From the NCBI GenBank assembly GCA_963965975.1, contig OZ014422.1:4673155-4737154 (forward strand): a stretch of DNA of 64,000 nt, read 5' to 3'. Both the position numbers and the translations under genes were made by a program. The notes under the pieces were generated by a model. It was given only the letters and a program-made list of their open reading frames with translations, made no database searches and had not been told where the DNA came from. The stretch comes from Xestospongia bergquistia (lineage: Eukaryota; Porifera; Demospongiae; Haplosclerida; Petrosiidae). Shown here one piece after another: positions 35,210 through 47,211 of the stretch; within the stretch, counting starts at the first letter, position 1, and every line of letters begins with the position of its first letter.

Positions 35210-38002
35210 AGACTTTAGAAGATTTAGATTATTGAGTGAAGTTTATGAAGTAAACACCTCAGTCTAAAGGACTCTATGGGACTAACTAAATAAACTGCTA
35301 TTAACAGTTTAGTAAGATTTTTGCATTAAGACTCTAAAGTCTTTAATTTAAAGACTTTAGAAATTTGTGACTATTGAGTGAAGTTTATAAAGTAAACAGC
35401 TCTGTATAAAGGACTCTATGAAACTAAAGAAATAAACTGCTATTAACAGTTTAGTAAGTTTGTTTGCATTAAGACTCTAAAGTCATTAATTTAAAGACTT
35501 TAGAAATTTGTGACTGTTGAGTGAAGTTTATAAAGTAAACAGCTCTGTATAAAGGACTCTATGGGACTAAATATGTAAACTGCTATTAACAGTTTAGTAA
35601 GATGTTTTGCATTAACATTCTAAAGTCTTTAAATTAAAGTGTATAGAAGGTATAGACTATTGAGTGAAGTTTATAAAGTAAAGAGCTTAGTCTAAAGGAC
35701 TCTATGGGACTAAGTAAATAAACCGTTATTAACAGTTTAGTAAGTTGGTTTGCATTAACTCTCTAAAGTCTTTAACTTAAAGACTTTATAAGGTTTAGAC
35801 TATTGAGTAAATTTTATAAAGTAAACTGCTCATTCTAAAGGACTTCATGGGACTAACTAAATAAACTGCTATAACAGTTTAGTAAGTTGTTTTGCATTAA
35901 CACTCTAAAGTCTTTAAATTAAAGAGTTTAGAAGATTTAGACTATTTAGTGAAGTTTATAATGTAAACAGCTCAGTCTAAAGGACTCTATGGGACCAACT
36001 AAATAAACTCTTATTAACAGTTTAGCAAGTTGGTTTGCATTAACACTCTAAAGTCTTTAATTTAAAAACGTTAGAAGGTTTAGACTATTGAGTGAAGTTT
36101 ATAAGGTAAACAGCTCAGTTTAAAGGACTCTATGAAACTAAAAAATAAACTGCTTTTAACAGTTTAGTAAGTTTGTTTACATTAACACTCTAAAGTCTTT
36201 AATTTAAAGACTTTAGAAGGTTTAGACTATTGAGTGAAGTTTTCAAAGTAAACAGCTAAGTCTAAAGGACTCTATGGGAATAACTAAATAAACTGCTATT
36301 AACAGTTTAGTAAGTTCGTTTGCATTAACACTCTAAAGTCTTTAATTTAATGAATTTAGAAAGTTTAGAGTATTTAGTAATTTTTATAAAGTAAACTGGT
36401 CATTCTGAAGGACTCTATGGGACTAACTAAATAAACTGCTGTTAACAGTTTAGTAAGTTGGTTTGCATTAACTCTCTAAAGTCTTTAATTTAAAAACTTT
36501 AGAAGTTTTAGACTATTGAGTGAAGTTTATAATGTAAACAGCTCAGTCTAAAGGACTCTATGGGACTAAGTAAATAAATTGTTATTAACACTTTAGCAAC
36601 TTGGTTTGCATTAACACTCTAAAATCTTTAATTTAAAGACGTTTGAAGGTTTAGACTATTGAGTGATGTTTATAAAGTAAACAGCTCAGTTTAAAGGCCT
36701 CTATGAAACTAAATAAGTAAACTGCTTTTAACGGTTTAGTAAGTTGGTTTGCATTAACACTCTAATGTCTTTAATTTAAAGACTTTAGAAGGTTTAGACT
36801 ATTGAGTGAAGTTTTTCAAGTTAACTGGTCCGTCTAAAGGACTCCTTGGGACAAACTAACTAAACTGCTATTAACAGTTTAGTATGTTGGTTTACATTAA
36901 CACTCTAAAGTCTTTAATTTAAAGACTTTAGAAAGTTTAGACTATTGAGTGAAGTTTATAAAGTAAACAACTCAGTCCACAGGACTCCATGAAACTAAAT
37001 AAATAAAGTGCTATAACAGTTCAGTAAGTTGGTTCGCATGAACACTCTAAAGTCTTTGAATTAAAGAGTTTAGAAGGTTTAGACTATTGAGTGAATTTTA
37101 TGATGTAAACTGCTCAGTCTAAAGGACTATATGGGACTAACTAAATAAACTGCTATAAACAGTCTAGCAAGTTGGTTTACATTAACACTCTAAAGTCTTT
37201 GAATTAAAGAGTTTAGAAGGTTTAGACTATTGAGTGAAGTTTATAAACTAAACAGCTCAGTCTAAAGGACTCTATGAAGCTAAATAAATAAACTGCTATT
37301 AACAGTTTAGTAAGTTGGTTTGCATTAACACTCTAAAGTCTTTAATTTAAAGACTTTAGAGAATTTAGAATACTGAGGAAATTTTATAAAGTAAAGTGGT
37401 CAGTCTAAAGGACTCTATGGGACTAATTAAAAAAACTGCTGATAACAGTTTAGTAAGTTGGTTTGCATTAACACTCTAAAGTCTTTAATTTAAAGACTTT
37501 AGAAGGTTTAGACTACTGAGTAAATTTTATAAAGTAAACTGGTCAGTCTAAAGGACTCTATGTGACTAATGAAATAAAATGCTGTTAACAGTTTAGTAAG
37601 TTGTTTTGCATGAACACTCTAAAGTCTTTAAATTAAAGTGTTAGAAGGTTTTGACTATTGAGTGAAGTTTATAAAGTAAAGAGCTTAGTCTAGAGGACTC
37701 TATAGGACTAAATAAATAAACTGCTATTAACAGTTTAGTAAGTTGGTTTGCATTAACAGTCCAAAGTCTTTAAATTAAAGAGTTTAGAAGGTTTAGACTA
37801 TTGAGTGAAGAGTCTAATGTAAACAGCTCAGTCTAAAGGACTCTATGGGACTAACTAAATAAACTGTTATTAACAGTTTAGCAAGTTCGTTTGCATTAAC
37901 ACTCTAAAGTCTTTAATTTAAAGACGTTAGAAGGTTTAGACTATTGACTGAAGTTTATAAAGAAAACAGCTCAGTTTAAAGGACTCTATGAAACTAACTA
38001 AA
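35210..38002 (+). repeat. Diverged block duplication, copy 1
   Basis: Shared rare words with 39640-42431 include 'gatttagattattgag', 'gtaaacacctcag', 'ctaaagaaataaac', 'aaatatgtaaactgc', 'ctgctataacag', 'aaataaactcttattaac', 'actttagcaacttgg', 'gactccttggga', 'ctcagtccacagg', 'ggttcgcat', 'ctataaacagtctag' and 'aacagtccaaag'. The order is the same, but the offset shifts from 4428 to 4143 and back to 4430 bp. Both copies have therefore gained or lost whole monomers since the duplication. Confidence 0.82.
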
Positions 38003-39639
38003 TAAACTGCTTTTAACAGTTTAGTAAGTTTGTTTGCATTAACACTCTAAAGTCATTAATTTAAAAACTTTAGAATTTTTAGACTATTGAGTTAAGTTTT
38101 TAAAGTAAACAGCTCAGTCTAAAGGACTCTATGGGACTAACTAAATAAACCGCTCTTAACAGTTTAGTAAGTTGATTTGCATTAACACTCTAAAGTCTTT
38201 AACTTAAAGAATTTAGAAGGTTTAGAGTACTGAGTAAATTTTATAAAGTAAACTGGTCAGTCTTAAGGACTCTATGGGACTAACTAACTAAACTGCTATT
38301 AACAGTTTAGTAAGTTGGTTTGCATTAACACTCTAAAGTCTTTAATTTAAAGAGTTTAGAAGGTTTAGACTATTGAGTGAAGTTTATAAAGTAAACAGCT
38401 CAGTCTAAAGGACTCTATGGGAGTAACTAAATAAACTGCTATTAAAAGTTTAGTAAGTTTGTTTGCATTAACACTCTAAAGTCTTTAATTTAAAGACTTT
38501 AGAAATTTTTGACTATTGAGTGAAGTTTATAAAGTAAACAGCTCTGTATAAAGGACTCTATGAAACTAAATAAATAAATTGCTATTAAAATTTGGTAAGT
38601 TTGTTTGCATTAACACTCTAAAGTCTTAAATTAAAAGACTTTAGAAGGTTTACACTATTGAGTGAAGTTTTTAAAGTAAACAGCTCAATCTAAAGGACTC
38701 TATGGGACTAACTAAATAAACCGCTATTAACAATCATGTAAGTTGCTTTGCATTGACACTCTAAAGTTTTTAATTTAAAGAAATCAGAAATTTTAGAGTA
38801 CTTAGGAAATTTAGTAAAGTAAACTGGTCAGTCTAAAGGACTCTATGGGACTAACTAAATAAACAGCTATTAACAGTTTAGTAAGTTGGTTTGCATTAAC
38901 ACTCTAAAGTCTTTAAATTAAAGAGTTTAGAAGATTTAGACTATTGAGTGATCTTTATAATGTAAACAGCTCTGTCTAAAGGACTCTATGGGACTAACTA
39001 AATAAACTGTTATTAACAGTTTAGCAAGTTTGCTTGCATTAACACTCTAAAGACTTTAAATTAAAGAGTTTAGAAGATTTAGACTATTGAGTGAAGTTTA
39101 TAATGTAAGCAGCTCAGTTTAAAGGACTCTATGAAACTAAATAAATAAACTGCTTTTAAGTGTTTAGTAAGTTGGTTTGCATTAACACTCTAAAGTCTTT
39201 AATTTAAAGAGTTTAGAAGGTTTAGACTATTGAGTGAAGTTTATAATGTAAACAGCTCAGACTAAAGGACTCTATGGGACTAACTAAATAAACTTCTATT
39301 AACAGTTTAGTAAGTTAGTTTGCATTAACACTCTAAAGTCTTTAATTTAAAGAATTTAGAAGGTTTAGAGTACTGAGTAAATTTTATAAAGTAAACTGGT
39401 CAGTCTAAAGGACTCTATGGGACTAACTAAATAAACTGCTATTAACAGTTTAGTAAGTTGGTTTGCATGAACACTCTAAAGTCTTTAATTTAAAGACTTT
39501 AGAAGGTTTAGACTATTGAGTGAAGTTTATAAAGTAAACAGCTCAGTCTAAAGGACTCTATGTAGCTAAATTAATAAACTGCTATTAACAGTTTAGTAAG
39601 TTGGTTTGCATTAACACTCTAAAGTCTTTAATTTAAAGG
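38003..39639 (+). repeat. Mosaic between the two diverged blocks
   Basis: About 11 monomers of A-B-C, G (about 38505), D and H types. One divergent B lies at about 38723 ('caatcatgtaagttgctttgcattgac', 'aaatcagaaattttag'). Confidence 0.7.
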
Positions 39640-42431
39640 CTTTAGAAGATTTAGATTATTGAGTGAAGTTTATAAAGTAAACACCTCAGTCTAAAGGACT
39701 CTATGGGACTAACTAAATAAAATGCTATTAACAGTTTAGTAAGTTTTTTTGCATTAAGACTCTAAAGTCTTTAATTTAAAGACTTTAGAAAATTGTGACT
39801 ATTGAGTGAAATTTATAAAGTAAACAGCTCTGTATAAAGGACTCTATGAAACTAAAGAAATAAACTCCTATTAACAGTTTAGTAAGTTTGTTTGCATTAA
39901 CAGTCTAAAGTCTTTAATTTAAAGACTTTAGAAATTTGTGACTGTTGAGTGAAGTTTATAAAGTAAACAGCTCTGTATAAAGGACTCTATGGGACTAAAT
40001 ATGTAAACTGCTATTAACAGTTTAGTAAGATGTTTTGCATTAACATTCTAAAGTCTTTAAATTAAAGTTTATAGAAGGTTTAGACTATTGAGTGAAGTTT
40101 ATAAAGTAAAGAGCTTAGTCTAAAGGACTCTATGGGACTAAGTAAATAAACCGTTATTAACAGTTTAGTAAGTTGGTTTGCGTTAACTCTCTAAAGTCTT
40201 TAATTTAAAGACTTTATAAGGTTTAGACTATTGAGTAAATTTTATAAAGTAAACTGCTCATTCTAAAGAACTTTATGGGACTAACTAAATAAACTGCTAT
40301 AACAGTTTAGTAAGTTGTTTTGCATTAACACTCTAAAGTCTTTAAATTAAAGAGTTTAGAAGATTTAGACTATTGAGTGAAGTTTATAATGTAAACAGCT
40401 CTGTCTAAAGGACTCTATGGGACAAACTAAATAAACTCTTATTAACAGTTTAGCAAGTTGGTTTGCATTAATACTCTAAAGTCTTTAATTTAAAGACGTT
40501 GGAAGGTTTAGACGATTGAGTGAAGTTTATAAAATAAACAGTTCAGTTTAAAGGACTCTATGAAACTAAATAAATAAACTGCTTGTAACAGTTTAGTAAG
40601 TTGGTTTGCATTAACACTCTAAAGTCTTTAATTTAAAGACTTTAGAAGATTTAGACTGTTGAGTGATCTTTATAATGTAAACAGCTCTGTCTAAAGGACT
40701 CTATGGGACTAAGTAAATAAACTGTTATTAACACTTTAGCAACTTGGTTTGCATTAACACTCTAAAGTCTTTAATTTAAAGACGTTGGAAGGTTTAGACT
40801 ATTGAGTGATGTTTATAAAGTAAACAGCTCAGTTTAAAGGCCTCTATGAAACTAGATAAATAAACTGCTTTTAACAGTTTAGTAAGTTGGTTTGCATTAA
40901 CACTCTAATGTCTTTAATTTAAAGACTTTAGAAGGTTTAGACGATTGAGTGAAGTTTTTCAAGTAAACTGGTCAGTCTAAAGGACTCCTTGGGACTAACT
41001 AAATAAACTGCTATTAACAGTTTAGTAAGTTGGTTTACATTAACACTCTAAAGTCTTTAATTTAAAGACTTAAGAAGGTTTAGACTATTGAGTGAAGTTT
41101 ATAAAGTAAACAACTCAGTCCACAGGACTCTATGAAAATAAATAAATAAAGTGCTATAACAGTTTAGTAAGTTGGTTCGCATTAACACTCTGAAGTCTTT
41201 AAATTAAAGAGTTTAGAAGGTTTAGACTATTGAGTGAATTTAATAATGTAAACAGCTCAGTCTAAAGGACTATATGGGACTAACTAAATAAACTGCTATA
41301 AACAGTCTAGCAAGTTGGTTTGCATTAACACTCTAAAGTCTATAATTTAAAGACGTTACAAGGTTTAGACTATTCGGTGAAGTTTATAAAGAAAACAGCT
41401 CAGTTTAAAGGACTCTATGAAACTAAATAAATAAACTGCTTTTAACATTTTAGTAAGTTGGTTTGCATTAACACTCTAAAGTCTTTAATTTAAAAAGTTT
41501 AAAAGGTTTAGACTATTGAGTGAAGTTTTTAAAGTAAACAGCTCAGTCTAAAGGACTCTATGGGACTAACTAAATAAACCGCTATTAACAGTTTAGTATG
41601 TTGATTTGCATTAACTCTCTAAAGTTTTTAATTTAAAGAATTTAGAAGGTTTAGAGTACTGAGTAAATTTTATAAAGAAAACTGGTCAGTCTAAAGGACT
41701 CTATGGGACTAACTAAATAAACTACTATTAACAGTTCAGTAAGTTAGTTTGCATTAACACTCTAAAGTCTTTAATTTAAAGAGTTTAGAAGGTTTAGACT
41801 ATTGAGTGAAGTTTATAAACTAAACAGCTCATTCTAAAGGACTCTATGAAGCGAAATAAATAACCTGCTATTAACAGTTTAGTAAGTTGGTTTGCATTAA
41901 CACTTTAAAGTCTTTAATTTAAAGACTTTAGAAGGTTTAGACTACTGAGTAAATTTTATAAAGTAAACTGGTCAGTCTAAAGGACTCTATGTGACTAATG
42001 AAATAAACTGCTGTTAACAGTTTAGGAAGTTGTTTTTCATTAACACTCTAAAGTCTTTAAATTAAAGTGTTTAGAAGGTTTAGACTATTGAGTGAAGTTT
42101 ATAAAGTAAATAGCTTATTCTAAAGGACTCTACAGGACTAAATAAATAAACTGCTATTAACATTTTAGTAAGTTGGTTTGCATTAACAGTCCAAAGTCTT
42201 TAAATTAAAGAGTTTAGAAGGTTTAGACTATTGAGTGAAGAGTATCATGTAAACAGCTCAGTCTAAAGGACTCTATGGGACTAACAAAATAAACTGATAT
42301 TAACAGTTTAGCAAGTTGGTTTGCATTAACACTCTAAAGTCTTTAATTTAAAGACGTTAGAAGGTTTAGACGATTAAGTGAAGTTTATAAAGTAAACAGC
42401 TCAGTTTAAAGTACTTTATGAAGTTAATAAA
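39640..42431 (+). repeat. Diverged block duplication, copy 2
   Basis: It carries the same series of rare words as 35210-38002 in the same order. Relative to copy 1 it lacks two monomers between about 40470 and 40711. Between about 41432 and 41860 it has A, B and C monomers not found at the matching place. By eye it is less similar to its partner than the copies at 31, 47 and 55 kb are to theirs. Confidence 0.82.
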
Positions 42432-43859
42432 GAAACCGCTTTTAACAGTTTAGTAAGTTGGTTTGCATTAACACTCTAAAGTCTTTAATTTAAAGACTTT
42501 AGAAAGTTTAGACTATTGAGTGAAGTTTATAATGTAAACAGCTCAGTCTAAAGGACTCTATGGGACTAACTAAATAAACTGTTATTAACAGTTTAGCAAG
42601 TTGGTTTGCATTAATACTCTAAAGTCTTTAATTTAAAGACGTTGGAAGGTTTAGACTATTGAGTGAAGTTTATAAAATAAACAGTTCAGTTTAAAGGACT
42701 CTATGAAACTAAATAAATAAACTGCTTGTAACAGTTTAGTAAGTTGGTTTGCATTAACACTCTAAAGTCTTTAATTTAAAGACTTTAGAAGGTTTAGACT
42801 ATTGAGTGAAGTTTTTGAAGTAAACAGCTCAGTCTAAAGGACTCTATGGGACTAACTAAATAAACCGCTATTAACAGTTTAGTAAGTTGATTTGCATGAA
42901 CACTCTAACGTCTTTAATTTAAAGAATTTAGAAGGTTTAGAGTACTGACTAAATTTTATAAAGTAAACTGGTCAGTCTAAAGGACTCTATGGGACTAATG
43001 ATATAAACTGCTGTTAACAGTTTAGTAAGTTGTTTTGCATTAACACTCTAAAGTCTTTAAATTAAAGTGTTTAGAAGGTTTAGACTGTTGAGTGAAGTTT
43101 ATGAAGTAAAGAGCTTAGTCTAAAGGACTCTACGGGACTAAGTAAATAAACTGCTATTAACAGTTTAGTAACTTTGTTTGCATTAACAGTCTAAAGTCTT
43201 TAAATTAAAGAGTTTAGAAGGTTTAGACTATTGAGTGAAGAGTATAATGTAAACAGCTCAGTCTAAAGGATTCTATGGGACTAACTAATAAAATGTTATT
43301 AACAGTTTAGCAAGTTGGTTTGCATTAACACTCTAAAGTTATTAATTTAAGGACGTTAGAAAGTTTAGACGATTGAGTGAAGTTTATAAAGTAAACAGCT
43401 CAGTTTAAAGGACTCTATGAAGCTAAATAAATAATTTTTTAAAACTGTTTAGTAAGTTGGTTTGCATTAACACTCTAAAGTCTTTAGTTTAAAGACTTTA
43501 GAAGGTTTAGACTATTGAGTGAAGTTTTTAAAGGAAACAGCTCAGTCTAAAGGATTCTATGGGACTAACTAAATAAACCGCTAGTAACAGTTTAGTAAGT
43601 TGACTTGCATTAACACTCTAAAGTCTTTAATTTAAAGAATTTAGAAGGTTTAGAGTAGTAAGTAAATTTTATAAGGTCAACTTGTCAGTCGAAAGGACTC
43701 TATTAGACTAACTAAATAAACTGCTATTAACAGTTTAGTAAGTTGGTTTGCATTAACACTCTAAAGTCTTTAATTTAAAGACTTTAGAAGGTTTAGACTA
43801 TTGAGTGAAGTTTATAATGTAAACAGCTCAGTCTAAAGGAGTCTATGGGACTAACTAAA
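42432..43859 (+). repeat. A-B-C-D style monomers, partly copied from 40430-40590
   Basis: The D monomer at about 42590 with 'acgttggaagg', 'aaaataaacagttcag' and following head 'ctgcttgtaac' matches 40440-40590 at an offset of 2143 bp (15 x 143 minus 2). A disturbed head 'taattttttaaaactgtttag' lies at about 43433. Confidence 0.75.
43717..43859 (+). repeat. Representative near-consensus C-type monomer
   Basis: This 143-bp unit is close to the consensus of the window and can serve as reference. It has head 'ctgctattaac' and then 'tagtaagttggtttgcatt'. A 27-bp palindrome centred on 'aattt' follows at monomer positions 45-71, then 'aaggtttagactattgag', a nested hairpin region, and the tail 'gggactaactaaa'. 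The C type differs from A, B and D by lacking their diagnostic changes, so it may be nearest to the ancestral monomer. That is an inference from its intermediate state. Confidence 0.85.
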
Positions 43860-46716
43860 CAAACTGTTATTAACAGTTTAGCAAGTTGGTTTGCATTAAT
43901 ACTCTAAAGTCTTTAATTTAAAGACGTTAGAAGGTTTAGACTACTGAGTGAAGTTTATAAAGTAAACAGCTAATTTTAAAGGACTCTATGAAACTAAATA
44001 ATTAAACTGCTTTTAACAGTTTAGTAAGTTGGTTTGCATTAACACTATAAAGTCTTTAAATTAAAGTGTTTAGAAGGTTTAGACTATTGAATGAAGTTTA
44101 GAAAGTAAAGAGCTTAGTGTAAAGGACTCTACGGGACTAAGTAAATAAACTGCTATTAACAGTTTAGTAAGTTTGTTTGCATTAACACTCTAAAGTCTTT
44201 AAATTTAAGAGTTTAGAAGGTTTAGACTATTGAGTGAAGAGCATAATGTAAAGAGCTCAGTCTAAAGGACTCTATGGGACTAACTAAATAAACTCCTTTT
44301 AACAGTTTAGCAAGTTAGTTTGCATTAACACTCTAAAATCTTTAATTTAAAGACGTTAGAAGGTTTAGAGGATTGAGTGAAGTTTATGAAGTAAACAGCT
44401 CAGTTTAAAGGACTCTATGAAAATAAATAAATAAACTGCTATTAACAGTTTACTAAGTTTGTTTGCATTAACACTCTAAAGTCTTTAATTTAAAGACTTT
44501 AGAAGGTTTAGACTATTGAGTGAAGTTTTTAAAGTAAACAGCTCAGTTTAAAGGACTCTATGGGACTAACTAAATAAACTGCTGTTAACAGTTTAGTAAG
44601 TTGGTTTGCATTAACACTCTAAAGTCTTTAATTTAAAGACTTTAGAAGGTTTAGACTATTGACTGAAGTTTATAATGTAAACAGCTCAGTCTAAAGGACT
44701 CTATGGGACTAAGTAAAAAAACTGTTATTAACAGTTTAGCAAGTTGGTTTGCATTAATACTCTAAAGTCTTTAATTTAAAAACGTTAGAAGGTTTAGAGG
44801 ATTGAGTGAAGTTTATAAAGTAAACAGCTTAGTTTAAAGGACTCTATGAAAATAAATAAATAAACTGCTATTAACAGTTTACTAAGTTTGTTTGCATTAA
44901 CACTCTAAAGTCTTTAATTTAAAGTGTTTAGAAGGTTTAGACTATTGAGTGAAGTTTATAAAGTAAAGAGCTTAGTCAAAAGGACTCTATGGGACAAAGC
45001 AAATAAACTGCTATTAACAGTTTAGTAAGTTTGTTTGCATTAACACTTTAAAGTCTTTAAATTTAAGAGTTTAGAAGGTTTAGACTGTTGAGTGAAGAGT
45101 ATAATGTAAACAGCTCAGTCTAAAGGACTCTATGGGACTAACTAAATAAACTGTTATTAACAGTTTAGCAAGTTGGTTTGCATTAACACTCTAAAGTCTT
45201 TAATTTAAAGACCTTAGAAGGTTTAGACGATTGAGTGAAGTTTATAAAGTAAACAGCTCTGTTTAAAGGACTCTATGAAAATAAATAAATAAACTGCTTT
45301 TAACAGTTTAGTAAGTTGGTTTGCATTAACACTCTAAAGTCTTTAATTTAAAGACTTTAGAAGGTTTAGACTATTGAGTGAAGTTTTTAAAGTAAACAGG
45401 TCAGTCTAAAGGACTCTATGGGACTAAATAAATAAACTGCTATTAACAGTTTAGTAAGTTTGTTTGCGTTAACACTCTAAAGTCTTTAATATAAGACTTT
45501 AGAAGGTTTAGACTATTGAGTGAAGTTTATAATGTAAACAGCTCAGTCTTAAGGACTCTATGGGACTAACTAAATAAACTGTTATTAGCAGTTTAGGAAG
45601 TTGGTTTGCATTAATACTCTAAAGTCTTTAATTTAAAGACGTTAGAAGGTTTAGACTACTGAGTGAAGTTTATAAAGTAAACAGCTCAGTTTAAAGGACT
45701 CTATGTAACTAAATAATTAAACTGCTTTTAACAGTTTAGTAAGTTGGTTTGCATTAACTCTCTAAAGTCTTTAAATTAAAGTGTTTAGAAGGTTTAGACT
45801 ATTGAATGAAGTTTATAAAGTAAAGAGTTTAGTCTAAGGGACTCTGCAAGACTATGTAAATAAACTGATATTAACAGTTAAGTAAGTTGGTTTGCGTTAA
45901 AACTCTAAAGTCTTTAAATTTAAGAGTTTAGAAGGTTTAGACTATTGAGTGAAGAGTATAATGTAAACAGCTCAGTCTAAAGGACTCTATGGGACTAACT
46001 AAATAAACTCCTTTTAACAGTTTAGCAAGCTGGTTTGCATTAACACTATAAAGTCTTTAATTTAAAGACGTTAGAAGGTTTAGACGATTGAGTGAAGTTT
46101 ACAAAGTAAACAGCTCAGTTTAAAGGACTCTATGAAACTAAATAAATAAACTGTTATTAACAGTTTAGCAAGTTGGTTTGCATTAATACTCTAAAGTCTT
46201 TAATTTAAAGACGTTAGAAGGTTTAGACTACTGAGTGAAGCTTATAAAGTAAACAGCTCATTTTAAAGGACTCTATGAAACTAAATAAATAAACTGCTTT
46301 TAACAGTTTAGTAAGTTGGTTTGCATTAACACTCTAAAGTCTTTAAATTAAAAGTTTAGAAGGTTTAGACTATTGAATGAAGTTTATAAAGTAAAGAGCT
46401 TAGTCTAAGGGACTCTACAGGACTAAGTAAATAAACTGGTATTAACAGTTTAGTAAGTTGGTTTGCATTAACACTCTAAAGTCTTTAAATTTAAGAGTTT
46501 AGAAGGTAAGACTATTGAGTGAAGAGTATAATGTAAACAGCTCAGTCTAAAGGACTCTATGGGACTAACTAAATAAACTCCTTTTAACAGTTTAGTAAGT
46601 TGGTTTGCATTAACACTCTAAAGTCTTTAATTTAAAGACGTTAGAAGGTTTAGATGATTGAGTGAAGTTTGTTAAGTAAACAGCTGAGTTTAAAGGACTC
46701 TATGAAACTAAAAAAA
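43860..46716 (+). repeat. Local mini-HOR built on an A/E, 'gaagagtataatg' and 'ctccttttaac' trimer
   Basis: A core set recurs at about 44003, 45718 and 46290. It consists of an A head with E body ('aaattaaagtg', 'attgaatgaag'), a unit with 'aaatttaagag' and 'gaagagtataatg', and a D-like unit with 'ctccttttaac'. Between 45718 and 46290 the period is 572 bp (four monomers, with D added). A 429-bp (three-monomer) repeat of 'cagtttactaagtttg' lies at about 44449 and 44878. These types are rare or absent elsewhere. Confidence 0.78.
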
Positions 46717-47211
46717 TAAACTGCTATTAACAGTTTAGTAAGTTGGTTTGCATTAACACTCTAAAGTCTTTAATTTAAAGACTTTAGAAGGTTTAGACTA
46801 TTGAGTGAAGTTTTTAAAGTAAACAGCTCAGTCTAAAGGACTCTATGGGACTAACTAAATAAACCGCTGTTAACAATTTAGTAAGTTGATTTGTATTAAC
46901 ACTCTAAAGTCTTTAATTTAAAGAATTTCGAAGGTTTAGAGCACTTAGTAAATTTTATAAAGTAAACTGGTCAGTCTATCGGACTCTATGGGACTAACTA
47001 AATAAACTGCTATTAACAGTTTAGTAAGTTGGTTTGCATTAACACTCTAAAGTCTTTAATTTAAAGAGTTTAGAAGGTTTAGACTATTGAGTGAAGTTCA
47101 TAATGTAAACAGCTCAGTCTAAAGGACTCTATGGGACTAACTAAATAAACTGTTATTAACAGTTTAGCAAGTTTGTTTGCATTAACACTCTAAAGTCTTT
47201 AATTTAAAGAC
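46717..47211 (+). repeat. C, B, C, D monomers before the 2.57-kb duplication
   Basis: About three and a half ordinary monomers. The D at about 47148 is the one in which the duplication at 47212 begins. Confidence 0.75.

Noticed and set aside
37000..37030. Head variant 'gtgctataacag' as a separate repeat family
   Set aside because: The rest of the monomer is standard. It is a small deletion variant shared by several units (also about 41150, 47580, 48130, 50150 and 50720).
43425..43450. Possible insertion at 'taattttttaaaactg'
   Set aside because: Length and flanks stay in register. It is a disturbed monomer head, not an inserted element.
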